Source: Amaranthus tricolor (taxonomy: Eukaryota; Streptophyta; Magnoliopsida; Caryophyllales; Amaranthaceae). From it: DNA of 64,000 nucleotides. Location of the stretch: assembly GCF_026212465.1 (NCBI RefSeq), contig NC_080061.1:22768787-22832786 (forward strand), written 5' to 3'. Positions 5,817 to 20,338 of this stretch are shown here, piece by piece. The position numbers and the translations under genes are program-made. The notes under the pieces were generated by a model. It saw nothing but the letters and a program-made list of their open reading frames with translations, made no database searches and was not told the DNA's origin. Every line of letters begins with the position of its first letter. The stretch's first letter is position 1.

Positions 5817-8720
5817 GCATAAAGTTGTTCAAAGTAGATTTGTTTCGCACGAAACTTGGCACAAAACACTATTTTGTATTAATTATTGTGTTGAAATGGT
5901 TAGAATGGAAAACTATTGCCATAAGCTTGAAATTACATCTTATGTTGCTTTTTTAAAGTTTTTTTTAGCTTTTTTAGCAGTTTCTCGCATAAAGTAGTTC
6001 AAACTTTCTTTGTTTTGCATGATAAATGTCACCCAACACTATTTAGTTTCTATTATTTTGTGGAAATTGTTAGACTTGAAAACTGTAGTCGTGTACTTGA
6101 AATTATGTGCTAGGTTACGTTTTTAATGCTTTGATATTTTTTTGGCACTTTCTCGCATAAAGTGGTTCAAACATGGTCTGTTTCGCACGAAACCTAGCAC
6201 ACAACACTATTTGGTATAAATTATTGTGTTGAAATGGTTAGAATCGAAAACTATTATCATATGCTTGAAATTACATGCTAAGTTGCTTTTTTAATGTTTT
6301 GTTTAGCTTTTTTAGAACTTTCTCGCATAAAGTTGTTCAAACTTTCTTTGTTTTGCACGAAAAATGTCACCCAACACTATTTATTTTCTATTATTTTGTG
6401 GAATTGGTTAGACTTGAAAACAGTAGTCATGTACTTGAAATTACGTGCTAGGTTAAGTTTATAATGCATTTATATTTTTTTGGTACTTTCTCGAATAAAG
6501 TGGTTCAAACATGATCTATTTCGCACGAAACCTAGCACAAAACACTATTTGGTATAACTTATTGTGTTGAAATTGTAAGAATCGAAAACAATAGTCATAT
6601 AATTTATTGTGTTCAAACTTCGTTTGTTTTGCACCAAACATGACAACCAACATTATTTAGTTTATATTATTGTGTTGAAATTGTTAGACTCGAAAACAAT
6701 AGTCATGTACTTGAAATTACGTGCTAAGTTGCGTTTTAAATGTTTTTTTATATTTTTTTTGCGCTATCTCGCATAAAGTGGTTCAAAATTGGTTTGTTTC
6801 GCACGAAACTTGGCACACAACACTATTTGGTATAAATTATTGTGTTGAAATGGTTAAAATCGAAAACTATTATCATATACTTTAAATTACATGCTAAGTG
6901 TCTTTTTTTATGTTTTTTTTAGCTTTTTTAGCACTTTCTCGCATAATGTTGTTCAAACTTTCTTTGTTATGCACGAAAAATGTCACCCAACACTATTTAG
7001 TTTCTATTATTATTTTGAAATGGTTAAACTCGAAAAGAGTAGTCATGTACTTGAAATTACGTGCTAAGTTACGTTTTTAATGTTTTTTTATATTTTTTTG
7101 GCACTTTCTCGCATAAAGTGGTTGAAACTTGGTTTGTTTCGCACGAAACCTAGCACACAACAGTTTTTGGTATAACTTATTATGATGAAATGATAAGAAT
7201 CGAAAACAATAATCATATGCTTGAAATTACGTGCTAAGTTGCTTTTTCATAGTTTTTTATCTTTTTTAGAACTTTTCAAACATGGTTTCTTTGGCAACAA
7301 AAAAGGCACACAACAGTATTTGGTACATATTATTGTTTTGAAATGGTTAGAATCGAAATCAATATTCATATGCTTGAAATTACGTGCTAGGTTGCTTTTA
7401 AAAAGTTTTGTTTTAGCTTTTTTAACACTTTCTCGCATAAAGTTGTTCAAACTTGGTTGGTTTTGCACAAAACATGGCACTCAACACTATTTAGTTTATA
7501 TTATTGTGTTGAAATGGTTAGACTCGAAAACAATATTCATGTACTTGAAATTACGTACTAAGTTGCGTTTTTTATGTTTTTAATATTTTTCTGGCACTAT
7601 CTCGCATAAAGTGGTTCAAAGTTGGTTTGTTTCGTACGAAACTAGGCACACAACACTATTTGGTATAAATTATTGTATTGAAATGGTTAGAATCGAAAAA
7701 TATTATCATATGCTTGATATTACATGCTAAGTTGCTTTTTTAAAGTTTTTTTTAGCTTTTTTAGCACTTTCTCGCATAAAGTTGTTCAAACTTTCTTTGT
7801 TTTGCACGAAAAATGTCACCTAACACTATTTAGTTTCTATTATTTTTTGGAAATGGTTAGACTTGAAAAAAGTAGTCATATACTTGAAATTACGTGCTAG
7901 GTTACGTTTTTAATGCATTTATATTATTTTTGCACTTTCTCGCATAAAGTGGTTCAAACTTGGTCTATTTCGCATGAATCCTAGCACACAACACTACTTG
8001 AAATTACATGCTAAGTGTCTTTTTTAAAGTTTTTTTTTAACTTTTTTAGCACTTTCTCGCTAAAAGTTGTTCAAACTTTCTTTGTTTTGCACGAAAAATG
8101 TAACCCAACACTATTTAGTTTCTATTATTGTTTTGAAATGGTAAAACTCGAAAAGAGTAGTCATGTACTTCAAATTACGTACTAAGTTACGTTTTTAATG
8201 TTTTTTATATTTTTTTGGCACTTTCTCGCAGAAGGTGGTTGAAAGTTGGTTTGTTTCGCACGAAACCTAGCACACAACACTTTTTGGTATAACTTATTGT
8301 GTTGAAATGATAAGAATCGAAAACAATAGTCATATGCTTGAAATTACGTGCTAAGATTCTTTTTTAAAGTCTTTAAATCTTTTTTAGAACTTTTCAAACA
8401 TGGTTTATTTGGCGACAAAAAAGGCACACAACAGTATTCGGTACATCTTATTGTTTTGAAATGGTTAGAATCGAAAACAATAGTCATATGCTTGAAATTA
8501 CATGCTAGGTTGCTATTTTAATGTTTTTTTAGCTTTTTAAGCACTTTATCGCATAAAGTTGTTCAAACTTTGTTTGTTTTGCACAAAACATGGCACCCAA
8601 CATTATTTAGTTTATGTTATTGTGTTGAAATGGTTAGACTCGAAAATAATAGTCATGTACTTGAAATAACGTGCTAAGTTGCGTTTTTAATGTTTTTTGT
8701 ATTTTTTTTGGTACTATCTT
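5817..8720 (+). repeat. HOR copy H3 (2,904 bp), long-range duplicate of H10
   Basis: Complete 18-monomer copy of a different sub-type from H1 and H2. Markers include 'tttagaactttctcgc' near 6310, 'catgatct' near 6511, the rare 'gcgctatctc' at 6761, 'taatattttt' at 7581, 'actaggcaca' at 7641, and 'aagattc' near 8353. The 6761, 7581 and 7641 variants recur in H10 at an offset of 20,327 bp. A private change at about 7424 turns 'tttagcac' into 'tttaacac'. Confidence 0.93.
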
Positions 8721-11626
8721 GCATAAAGTTGTTCAAAGTAGATTTGTTTTGCACGAAACTTGGCACAAAACACTATTTTGTATTAATTATTGTGTTGAAA
8801 TGGTTAGAATGGAAAACTATTGCCATAAGCTTGAAATTACATCTTATGTTGCTTTTTTAAAGTTTTTTTTAGCTTTTTTAGCAGTTTCTCGCATAAAGTA
8901 GTTCAAACTTTCTTTGTTTTGCATGATAAATGTCACCCAACAATATTTAGTTTCTATTATTTTGTGGAAATTGTTAGACTTGAAAACTGTAGTCGTGTAC
9001 TTGAAATTATGTGCTAGGTTACGTTTTTAATGCTTTGATATTTTTTTGGCACTTTCTCGCATAAAGTGGTTCAAACATGGTCTGTTTCGCACGAAACCTA
9101 GCACACAACACTATTTGGTATAAATTATTGTGTTGAAATGGTTAGAATCGAAAACTATTATCATATGCTTGAAATTACATGCTAAGTTGCTTTTTTAATG
9201 TTTTGTTTAGCTTTTTTAGCACTTTCTCGCATAAAGTTGTTCAAACTTTCTTTGTTTTGCACGAAAAATGTCACCCAACACTATTTATTTTCTATTATTT
9301 TGTGGAATTGGTTAGACTTGAAAACAGTAGTCATGTACTTGAAATTACGTGCTAGGTTAAGTTTATAATGCATTTTTATTTTTTTGGTACTTTCTCGAAT
9401 AAAGTGGTTCAAACATGGTCTATTTCGCACGAAACCTAGCACAAAACACTATTTGGTATAACTTATTGTGTTGAAATTGTAAGAATCGAAAACAATAGTC
9501 ATATAATTTATTGTGTTCAAACTTCGTTTGTTTTGCACCAAACATGACAACCAACACTATTTAGTTTATATTATTGTGTTGAAATTGTTAGACTCGAAAA
9601 CAATAGTCATGTACTTGAAATTACGTGCTAAGTTGCGTTTTAAATGTTTTTTTATATTTTTTTTGCACTATCTCGCATAAAGTGGTTCAAAATTGGTTTG
9701 TTTCGCACGAAACTTGGCACACAACACTATTTGGTATAAATTATTGTGTTGAAATGGTTAAAATCGAAAACTATTATCATATACTTTAAATTACATGCTA
9801 AGTGTCTTTTTTTATGTTTTTTTTAGCTTTTTTAGCACTTTCTCGCATAATGTTGTTCAAACTTTCTTTGTTATGCACGAAAAATGTCACCCAACACTAT
9901 TTAGTTTCTATTATTATTTTGAAATGGTTAAACTCGAAAAGAGTAGTCATGTACTTGAAATTACGTGCTAAGTTACGTTTTTAATGTTTTTTTATATTTT
10001 TTTGGCACTTTCTCGCATAAAGTGGTTGAAACTTGGTTTGTTTCGCACGAAACCTAGCACACAACAGTTTTTGGTATAACTTATTATGATGAAATGATAA
10101 GAATCGAAAACAATAATCATATGCTTGAAATTACGTGCTAAGTTGCTTTTTCATAGTTTTTTATCTTTTTTAGAACTTTTCAAACATGGTTTCTTTGGCA
10201 ACAAAAAAGGCACACAACAGTATTTGGTACATATTATTGTTTTGAAATGGTTAGAATCGAAATCAATATTCATATGCTTGAAATTACGTGCTAGGTTGCT
10301 TTTAAAAAGTTTTGTTTTAGCTTTTTTAGCACTTTCTCGCATAAAGTTGTTCAAACTTGGTTGGTTTTGCACAAAACATGGCACTCAACACTATTTAGTT
10401 TATATTATTGTGTTGAAATGGTTAGACTCGAAAACAATATTCATGTACTTGAAATTACGTACTAAGTTGCGTTTTTTATGTTTATTATATTTTTCTGGCA
10501 CTATCTCGCATAAAGTGGTTCAAAGTTGGTTTGTTTCGTACGAAACTTGGCACACAACACTATTTGGTATAAATTATTGTATTGAAATGGTTAGAATCGA
10601 AAAATATTATCATATGCTTGATATTACATGCTAAGTTGCTTTTTTAAAGTTTTTTTTTAGCTTTTTTAGCACTTTCTCGCATAAAGTTGTTCAAACTTTC
10701 TTTGTTTTGCACGAAAAATGTCACCTAACACTATTTAGTTTCTATTATTTTTTGGAAATGGTTAGACTTGAAAAAAGTAGTCATATACTTGAAATTACGT
10801 GCTAGGTTACGTTTTTAATGCATTTATATTATTTTTGCACTTTCTCGCATAAAGTGGTTCAAACTTGGTCTATTTCGCATGAATCCTAGCACACAACACT
10901 ACTTGAAATTACATGCTAAGTGTCTTTTTTAAAGTTTTTTTTTTAGCTTTTTTAGCACTTTCTCGCTAAAAGTTGTTCAAACTTTCTTTGTTTTGCACGA
11001 AAAATGTAACCCAACACTATTTAGTTTCTATTATTGTTTTGAAATGGTAAAACTCGAAAAGAGTAGTCATGTACTTCAAATTACGTACTAAGTTACGTTT
11101 TTAATGTTTTTTATAGTTTTTTGGCACTTTCTCGCAGAAGGTGGTTGAAAGTTGGTTTGTTTCGCACGAAACCTAGCACACAACACTTTTTGGTATAACT
11201 TATTGTGTTGAAATGATAAGAATCGAAAACAATAGTCATATGCTTGAAATTACGTGCTAAGGTTCTTTTTAAAAGTCTTTAAATCTTTTTTAGCACTTTT
11301 CAAACATGGTTTATTTGGCGACAAAAAAGGCACACAACAGTATTCGGTACATCTTATTGTTTTGAAATGGTTAGAATCGAAAACAATAGTCATATGCTTG
11401 AAATTACATGCTAGGTTGCTATTTTAATGTTTTTTTAGCTTTTTAAGCACTTTATCGCATAAAGTTGTTCAAACTTGGTTTGTTTTGCACAAAACATGGC
11501 ACCCAACATTATTTAGTTTATGTTATTGTGTTGAAATGGTTAGACTCGAAAATAATAGTCATGTACTTGAAATAACGTGCTAAGTTGCGTTTTTAATGTT
11601 TTTTGTATTTTTTTTGGCACTATCTT
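8721..11626 (+). repeat. HOR copy H4 (2,906 bp)
   Basis: Complete 18-monomer copy. It starts with the H1/H11-type T at 8750 (loss of the first-monomer CG) and the A variant near 8943. The second half is of H1/H2 type. It is 2 bp longer than H1 through longer T-runs, for example the run near 10650 and the run near 10935. Confidence 0.93.
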
Positions 11627-14531
11627 GCATAAAGTTGTTCAAAGTAGATTTGTTTCGCACGAAACTTGGCACAAAACACTATTTTGTATTAATTATTGTG
11701 TTGAAATGGTTAGAATGGAAAACTATTGCCATAAGCTTGAAATTACATCTTATGTTGCTTTTTTAAAGTTTTTTTTTAGCTTTTTTAGCAGTTTCTCGCA
11801 TAAAGTAGTTCAAACTTTCTTTGTTTTGCATGATAAATGTCACCCAACACTATTTAGTTTCTATTATTTTGTGGAAATTGTTAGACTTGAAAACTGTAGT
11901 CGTGTACTTGAAATTATGTGCTAGGTTACGTTTTTAATGCTTTGATATTTTTTTGGCACTTTCTCGCATAAAGTGGTTCAAACATGGTCTGTTTCGCACG
12001 AAACCTAGCACACAACACTATTTGGTATAAATTATTGTGTTGAAATGGTTAGAATCGAAAACTATTATCATATGCTTGAAATTACATGCTAAGTTGCTTT
12101 TTTAATGTTTTGTTTAGCTTTTTTAGCACTTTCTCGCATAAAGTTGTTCAAACTTTCTTTGTTTTGCACGAAAAATGTCACCCAACACTATTTATTTTCT
12201 ATTATTTTGTGGAATTGGTTAGACTTGAAAACAGTAGTCATGTACTTGAAATTACGTGCTAGGTTAAGTTTATAATGCATTTTTATTTTTTTGGTACTTT
12301 CTCGAATAAAGTGGTTCAAACATGGTCTATTTCGCACGAAACCTAGCACAAAACACTATTTGGTATAACTTATTGTGTTGAAATTGTAAGAATCGAAAAC
12401 AATAGTCATATAATTTATTGTGTTCAAACTTCGTTTGTTTTGCACCAAACATGACAACCAACACTATTTAGTTTATATTATTGTGTTGAAATTGTTAGAC
12501 TCGAAAACAATAGTCATGTACTTGAAATTACGTGCTAAGTTGCGTTTTAAATGTTTTTTTATATTTTTTTTGCACTATCTCGCATAAAGTGGTTCAAAAT
12601 TGGTTTGTTTCGCACGAAACTTGGCACACAACACTATTTGGTATAAATTATTGTGTTGAAATGGTTAAAATCGAAAACTATTATCATATACTTTAAATTA
12701 CATGCTAAGTGTCTTTTTTTATGTTTTTTTTAGCTTTTTTAGCACTTTCTCGCATAATGTTGTTCAAACTTTCTTTGTTATGCACGAAAAATGTCACCCA
12801 ACACTATTTAGTTTCTATTATTATTTTGAAATGGTTAAACTCGAAAAGAGTAGTCATGTACTTGAAATTACGTGCTAAGTTACGTTTTTAATGTTTTTTT
12901 ATATTTTTTTGGCACTTTCTCGCATAAAGTGGTTGAAACTTGGTTTGTTTCGCACGAAACCTAGCACACAACAGTTTTTGGTATAACTTATTATGATGAA
13001 ATGATAAGAATCGAAAACAATAATCATATGCTTGAAATTACGTGCTAAGTTGCTTTTTCATAGTTTTTTATCTTTTTTAGAACTTTTCAAACATGGTTTC
13101 TTTGGCAACAAAAAAGGCACACAACAGTATTTGGTACATATTATTGTTTTGAAATGGTTAGAATCGAAATCAATATTCATATGCTTGAAATTACGTGCTA
13201 GGTTGCTTTTAAAAAGTTTTGTTTTAGCTTTTTTAGCACTTTCTCGCATAAAGTTGTTCAAACTTGGTTGGTTTTGCACAAAACATGGCACTCAACACTA
13301 TTTAGTTTATATTATTGTGTTGAAATGGTTAGACTCGAAAACAATATTCATGTACTTGAAATTACGTACTAAGTTGCGTTTTTTATGTTTATTATATTTT
13401 TCTGGCACTATCTCGCATAAAGTGGTTCAAAGTTGGTTTGTTTCGTACGAAACTTGGCACACAACACTATTTGGTATAAATTATTGTATTGAAATGGTTA
13501 GAATCGAAAAATATTATCATATGCTTGATATTACATGCTAAGTTGCTTTTTTAAAGTTTTTTTTAGCTTTTTTAGCACTTTCTCGCATAAAGTTGTTCAA
13601 ACTTTCTTTGTTTTGCACGAAAAATGTCACCTAACACTATTTAGTTTCTATTATTTTTTGGAAATGGTTAGACTTGAAAAAAGTAGTCATATACTTGAAA
13701 TTACGTGCTAGGTTACGTTTTTAATGCATTTATATTATTTTTGCACTTTCTCGCATAAAGTGGTTCAAACTTGGTCTATTTCGCATGAATCCTAGCACAC
13801 AACACTACTTGAAATTACATGCTAAGTGTCTTTTTTAAAGTTTTTTTTTAGCTTTTTTAGCACTTTCTCGCTAAAAGTTGTTCAAACTTTCTTTGTTTTG
13901 CACGAAAAATGTAACCCAACACTATTTAGTTTCTATTATTGTTTTGAAATGGTAAAACTCGAAAAGAGTAGTCATGTACTTCAAATTACGTACTAAGTTA
14001 CGTTTTTAATGTTTTTTATAGTTTTTTGGCACTTTCTCGCAGAAGGTGGTTGAAAGTTGGTTTGTTTCGCACGAAACCTAGCACACAACACTTTTTGGTA
14101 TAACTTATTGTGTTGAAATGATAAGAATCGAAAACAATAGTCATATGCTTGAAATTACGTGCTAAGGTTCTTTTTAAAAGTCTTTAAATCTTTTTTAGCA
14201 CTTTTCAAACATGGTTTATTTGGCGACAAAAAAGGCACACAACAGTATTCGGTACATCTTATTGTTTTGAAATGGTTAGAATCGAAAACAATAGTCATAT
14301 GCTTGAAATTACATGCTAGGTTGCTATTTTAATGTTTTTTTAGCTTTTTAAGCACTTTATCGCATAAAGTTGTTCAAACTTGGTTTGTTTTGCACAAAAC
14401 ATGGCACCCAACATTATTTAGTTTATGTTATTGTGTTGAAATGGTTAGACTCGAAAATAATAGTCATGTACTTGAAATAACGTGCTAAGTTGCGTTTTTA
14501 ATGTTTTTTGTATTTTTTTTGGCACTATCTT
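11627..14531 (+). repeat. HOR copy H5 (2,905 bp)
   Basis: Complete 18-monomer copy of H1/H2 type. One T-run near 11770 is one base longer than in other copies, which joins two reading frames and yields an accidental 115-codon open frame at 11577-11924. That is a consequence of the run length, not evidence of coding. Confidence 0.93.
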
Positions 14532-17435
14532 GCATAAAGTTGTTCAAAGTAGATTTGTTTCGCACGAAACTTGGCACAAAACACTATTTTGTATTAATTA
14601 TTGTGTTGAAATGGTTAGAATGGAAAACTATTGCCATAAGCTTGAAATTACATCTTATGTTGCTTTTTTAAAGTTTTTTTTAGCTTTTTTAGCAGTTTCT
14701 CGCATAAAGTAGTTCAAACTTTCTTTGTTTTGCATGATAAATGTCACCCAACACTATTTAGTTTCTATTATTTTGTGGAAATTGTTAGACTTGAAAACTG
14801 TAGTCGTGTACTTGAAATTATGTGCTAGGTTACGTTTTTAATGCTTTGATATTTTTTTGGCACTTTCTCGCATAAAGTGGTTCAAACATGGTCTGTTTCG
14901 CACGAAACCTAGCACACAACACTATTTGGTATAAATTATTGTGTTGAAATGGTTAGAATCGAAAACTATTATCATATGCTTGAAATTACATGCTAAGTTG
15001 CTTTTTTAATGTTTTGTTTAGCTTTTTTAGAACTTTCTCGCATAAAGTTGTTCAAACTTTCTTTGTTTTGCACGAAAAATGTCACCCAACACTATTTATT
15101 TTCTATTATTTTGTGGAATTGGTTAGACTTGAAAACAGTAGTCATGTACTTGAAATTACGTGCTAGGTTAAGTTTATAATGCATTTATATTTTTTTGGTA
15201 CTTTCTCGAATAAAGTGGTTCAAACATGATCTATTTCGCACGAAACCTAGCACAAAACACTATTTGGTATAACTTATTGTGTTGAAATTGTAAGAATCGA
15301 AAACAATAGTCATATAATTTATTGTGTTCAAACTTCGTTTGTTTTGCACCAAACATGACAACCAACACTATTTAGTTTATATTATTGTGTTGAAATTGTT
15401 AGACTCGAAAACAATAGTCATGTACTTGAAATTACGTGCTAAGTTGCATTTTAAATGTTTTTTATATTTTTTTTGCACTATCTCGCATAAAGTGGTTCAA
15501 AATTGGTTTGTTTCGCACGAAACTTGGCACACAACACTATTTGGTATAAATTATTGTGTTGAAATGGTTAAAATCGAAAACTATTATCATATACTTTAAA
15601 TTACATGCTAAGTGTCTTTTTTTATGTTTTTTTTAGCTTTTTTAGCACTTTCTCGCATAATGTTGTTCAAACTTTCTTTGTTATGCACGAAAAATGTCAC
15701 CCAACACTATTTAGTTTCTATTATTATTTTGAAATGGTTAAACTCGAAAAGAGTAGTCATGTACTTGAAATTACGTGCTAAGTTACGTTTTTAATGTTTT
15801 TTTATATTTTTTTGGCACTTTCTCGCATAAAGTGGTTGAAACTTGGTTTGTTTCGCACGAAACCTAGCACACAACAGTTTTTGGTATAACTTATTATGAT
15901 GAAATGATAAGAATCGAAAACAATAATCATATGCTTGAAATTACGTGCTAAGTTGCTTTTTCATAGTTTTTTATCTTTTTTAGAACTTTTCAAACATGGT
16001 TTCTTTGGCAACAAAAAAGGCACACAACAGTATTTGGTACATATTATTGTTTTGAAATGGTTAGAATCGAAATCAATATTCATATGCTTGAAATTACGTG
16101 CTAGGTTGCTTTTAAAAAGTTTTGTTTTAGCTTTTTTAGCACTTTCTCGCATAAAGTTGTTCAAACTTGGTTGGTTTTGCACAAAACATGGCACTCAACA
16201 CTATTTAGTTTATATTATTGTGTTGAAATGGTTAGACTCGAAAACAATATTCATGTACTTGAAATTACGTACTAAGTTGCGTTTTTTATGTTTATTATAT
16301 TTTTCTGGCACTATCTCGCATAAAGTGGTTCAAAGTTGGTTTGTTTCGTACGAAACTTGGCACACAACACTATTTGGTATAAATTATTGTATTGAAATGG
16401 TTAGAATCGAAAAATATTATCATATGCTTGATATTACATGCTAAGTTGCTTTTTTAAAGTTTTTTTTAGCTTTTTTAGCACTTTCTCGCATAAAGTTGTT
16501 CAAACTTTCTTTGTTTTGCACGAAAAATGTCACCTAACACTATTTAGTTTCTATTATTTTTTGGAAATGGTTAGACTTGAAAAAAGTAGTCATATACTTG
16601 AAATTACGTGCTAGGTTACGTTTTTAATGCATTTATATTATTTTTGTACTTTCTCGCATAAAGTGGTTCAAACTTGGTCTATTTCGCATGAATCCTAGCA
16701 CACAACACTACTTGAAATTACATGCTAAGTGTCTTTTTTAAAATTTTTTTTTTAGCTTTTTTAGCACTTTCTCGCTAAAAGTTGTTCAAACTTTCTTTGT
16801 TTTGCACGAAAAATGTAACCCAACACTATTTAGTTTCTATTATTGTTTTGAAATGGTAAAACTCGAAAAGAGTAGTCATGTACTTCAAATTACGTACTAA
16901 GTTACGTTTTTAATGTTTTTTATATTTTTTTGGCACTTTCTCGCAGAAGGTGGTTGAAAGTTGGTTTGTTTCGCACGAAACCTAGCACACAACACTTTTT
17001 GGTATAACTTATTGTGTTGAAATGATAAGAATCGAAAACAATAGTCATATGCTTGAAATTACGTGCTAATGTTCTTTTTTAAAGTCTTTAAATCTTTTTT
17101 AGAACTTTTCAAACATGGTTTATTTGGCGACAAAAAAGGCACACAACAGTATTCGGTACATCTTATTGTTTTGAAATGGTTAGAATCGAAAACAATAGTC
17201 ATATGCTTGAAATTACATGCTAGGTTGCTATTTTAATGTTTTTTTAGCTTTTTAAGCACTTTATCGCATAAAGTTGTTCAAACTTGGTTTGTTTTGCACA
17301 AAACATGGCACCCAACATTATTTAGTTTATGTTATTGTGTTGAAATGGTTAGACTCGAAAATAATAGTCATGTACTTGAAATAACGTGCTAAGTTGCGTT
17401 TTTAATGTTTTTTGTATTTTTTTTGGCACTATCTT
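14532..17435 (+). repeat. HOR copy H6 (2,904 bp)
   Basis: Complete 18-monomer copy. Markers are 'tttagaactttctcgc' near 15027, 'catgatct' near 15226, 'gttgcattttaaatg' near 15443 (shared with H7 and H13), 'tttttgtactttc' near 16641 and 'taatgttcttttttaaag' near 17067 (shared with H7). Confidence 0.93.
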
Positions 17436-20338
17436 GCATAAAGTTGTTCAAAGTAGATTTGTTTCGCACGAAACTTGGCACAAAACACTATTTTGTATTA
17501 ATTATTGTGTTGAAATGGTTAGAATGGAAAACTATTGCCATAAGCTTGAAATTACATCTTATGTTGCTTTTTTAAAGTTTTTTTTAGCTTTTTTAGCAGT
17601 TTCTCGCATAAAGTAGTTCAAACTTTCTTTGTTTTGCATGATAAATGTCACCCAACACTATTTAGTTTCTATTATTTTGTGGAAATTGTTAGACTTGAAA
17701 ACTGTAGTCGTGTACTTGAAATTATGTGCTAGGTTACGTTTTTAATGCTTTGATATTTTTTTGGCACTTTCTCGCATAAAGTGGTTCAAACATGGTCTGT
17801 TTCGCACGAAACCTAGCACACAACACTATTTGGTATAAATTATTGTGTTGAAATGGTTAGAATCGAAAACTATTATCATATGCTTGAAATTACATGCTAA
17901 GTTGCTTTTTTAATGTTTTGTTTAGCTTTTTTAGAACTTTCTCGCATAAAGTTGTTCAAACTTTCTTTGTTTTGCACGAAAAATGTCACCCAACACTATT
18001 TATTTTCTATTATTTTGTGGAATTGGTTAGACTTGAAAACAGTAGTCATGTACTTGAAATTACGTGCTAGGTTAAGTTTATAATGCATTTATATTTTTTT
18101 GGTACTTTCTCGAATAAAGTGGTTCAAACATGATCTATTTCGCACGAAACCTAGCACAAAACACTATTTGGTATAACTTATTGTGTTGAAATTGTAAGAA
18201 TCGAAAACAATAGTCATATAATTTATTGTGTGCAAACTTCGTTTGTTTTGCACCAAACATGACAACCAACACTATTTAGTTTATATTATTGTGTTGAAAT
18301 TGTTAGACTCGAAAACAATAGTCATGTACTTGAAATTACGTGCTAAGTTGCATTTTAAATGTTTTTTATATTTTTTTTGCACTATCTCGCATAAAGTGGT
18401 TCAAAATTGGTTTGTTTCGCACGAAACTTGGCACACAACACTATTTGGTATAAATTATTGTGTTGAAATGGTTAAAATCAAAAACTATTATCATATACTT
18501 TAAATTACATGCTAAGTGTCTTTTTTTATGTTTTTTTTAGCTTTTTTAGCACTTTCTCGCATAATGTTGTTCAAACTTTCTTTGTTATGCACAAAAAATG
18601 TCACCCAACACTATTTAGTTTCTATTATTATTTTGAAATGGTTAAACTCGAAAAGAGTAGTCATGTACTTGAAATTACGTGCTAAGTTACGTTTTTAATG
18701 TTTTTTTATATTTTTTTGGCACTTTCTCGCATAAAGTGGTTGAAACTTGGTTTGTTTCGCACGAAACCTAGCACACAACAGTTTTTGGTATAACTTATTA
18801 TGATGAAATGATAAGAATCGAAAACAATAATCATATGCTTGAAATTACGTGCTAAGTTGCTTTTTCATAGTTTTTTATCTTTTTTAGAACTTTTCAAACA
18901 TGGTTTCTTTGGCAACAAAAAAGGCACACAACAGTATTTGGTACATATTATTGTTTAGAAATGGTTAGAATCGAAATCAATATTCATATGCTTGAAATTA
19001 CGTGCTAGGTTGCTTTTAAAAAGTTTTGTTTTAGCTTTTTTAGCACTTTCTCGCATAAAGTTGTTCAAACTTAGTTGGTTTTGCACAAAACATGGCACTC
19101 AACACTATTTAGTTTATATTATTGTGTTGAAATGGTTGGACTCGAAAACAATATTCATGTACTTGAAATTACGTACTAAGTTGCGTTTTTTATGTTTTTT
19201 ATATTTTTCTGGCACTCTCTCGCATAAAGTGGTTCAAAGTTGGTTTGTTTCGTACGAAACTTGGCACACAACACTATTTGGTATAAATTATTGTATTGAA
19301 ATGGTTAGAATCGAAAAATATTATCATATGCTTGATATTACATGCTAAGTTGCTTTTTTAAAGTTTTTTTTAGCTTTTTTAGCACTTTCTCGCATAAAGT
19401 TGTTCAAACTTTCTTTGTTTTGCACGAAAAATGTCACCTAACACTATTTAGTTTCTATTATATTTTGGAAATGGTTAGACTTGAAAAAAGTAGTCATATA
19501 CTTGAAATTACGTGCTAGGTTACGTTTTTAATGCATTTATATTCTTTTTGTACTTTCTCGCATAAAGTGGTTCAAACTTGGTCTATTTCGCATGAATCCT
19601 AGCACACAACACTACTTGAAATTACATGCTAAGTGTCTTTTTTAAAGTTTTTTTTTTAGCTTTTTTAGCACTTTCTCGCTAAAAGTTGTTCAAACTTTCT
19701 TTGTTTTGCACGAAAAATGTAACCCAACACTATTTAGTTTCTATTATTGTTTTGAAATGGTAAAACTCGAAAAGAGTAGTCATGTACTTCAAATTACGTA
19801 CTAAGTTACGTTTTTAATGTTTTTTATATTTTTTTGGCACTTTCTCGCAGAAGGTGGTTGAAAGTTGGTTTGTTTCGCACGAAACCTAGCACATAACACT
19901 TTTTGGTATAACTTATTGTGTTGAAATGATAAGAATCGAAAACAATAGTCATATGCTTGAAATTACGTGCTAATGTTCTTTTTTAAAGTCTTTAAATCTT
20001 TTTTAGAACTTTTCAAACATGGTTTATTTGGCGACAAAAAAGGCACACAACAGTATTCGGTACATCTTATTGTTTTGAAATGGTTAGAATCGAAAACAAT
20101 AGTCATATGCTTGAAATTACATGCTAGGTTGCTATTTTAATGTTTTTTTAGCTTTTTAAGCACTTTATCGCATAAAGTTGTTCAAACTTGGTTTGTTTTG
20201 CACAAAACATGGCACCCAACATTATTTAGTTTATGTTATTGTGTTGAAATGGTTAGACTCGAAAATAATAGTCATGTACTTGAAATAACGTGCTAAGTTG
20301 CGTTTTTAATGTTTTTTGTATTTTTTTGGCACTATCTT
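17436..20338 (+). repeat. HOR copy H7 (2,903 bp), partner of H13
   Basis: Complete 18-monomer copy. It shares with H13 the change that creates a stop in the repeat frame ('tgtttagaaatgg', TAG at 18956), 'aacttagttgg' near 19068, 'ggttggactcg' near 19134 and 'cacataacac' near 19890. Private changes include 'gtgtgcaaac' near 18228, 'atcaaaaac' near 18477, 'gcacaaaaaatg' near 18590 and 'gcactctctcgc' near 19212. Confidence 0.93.
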
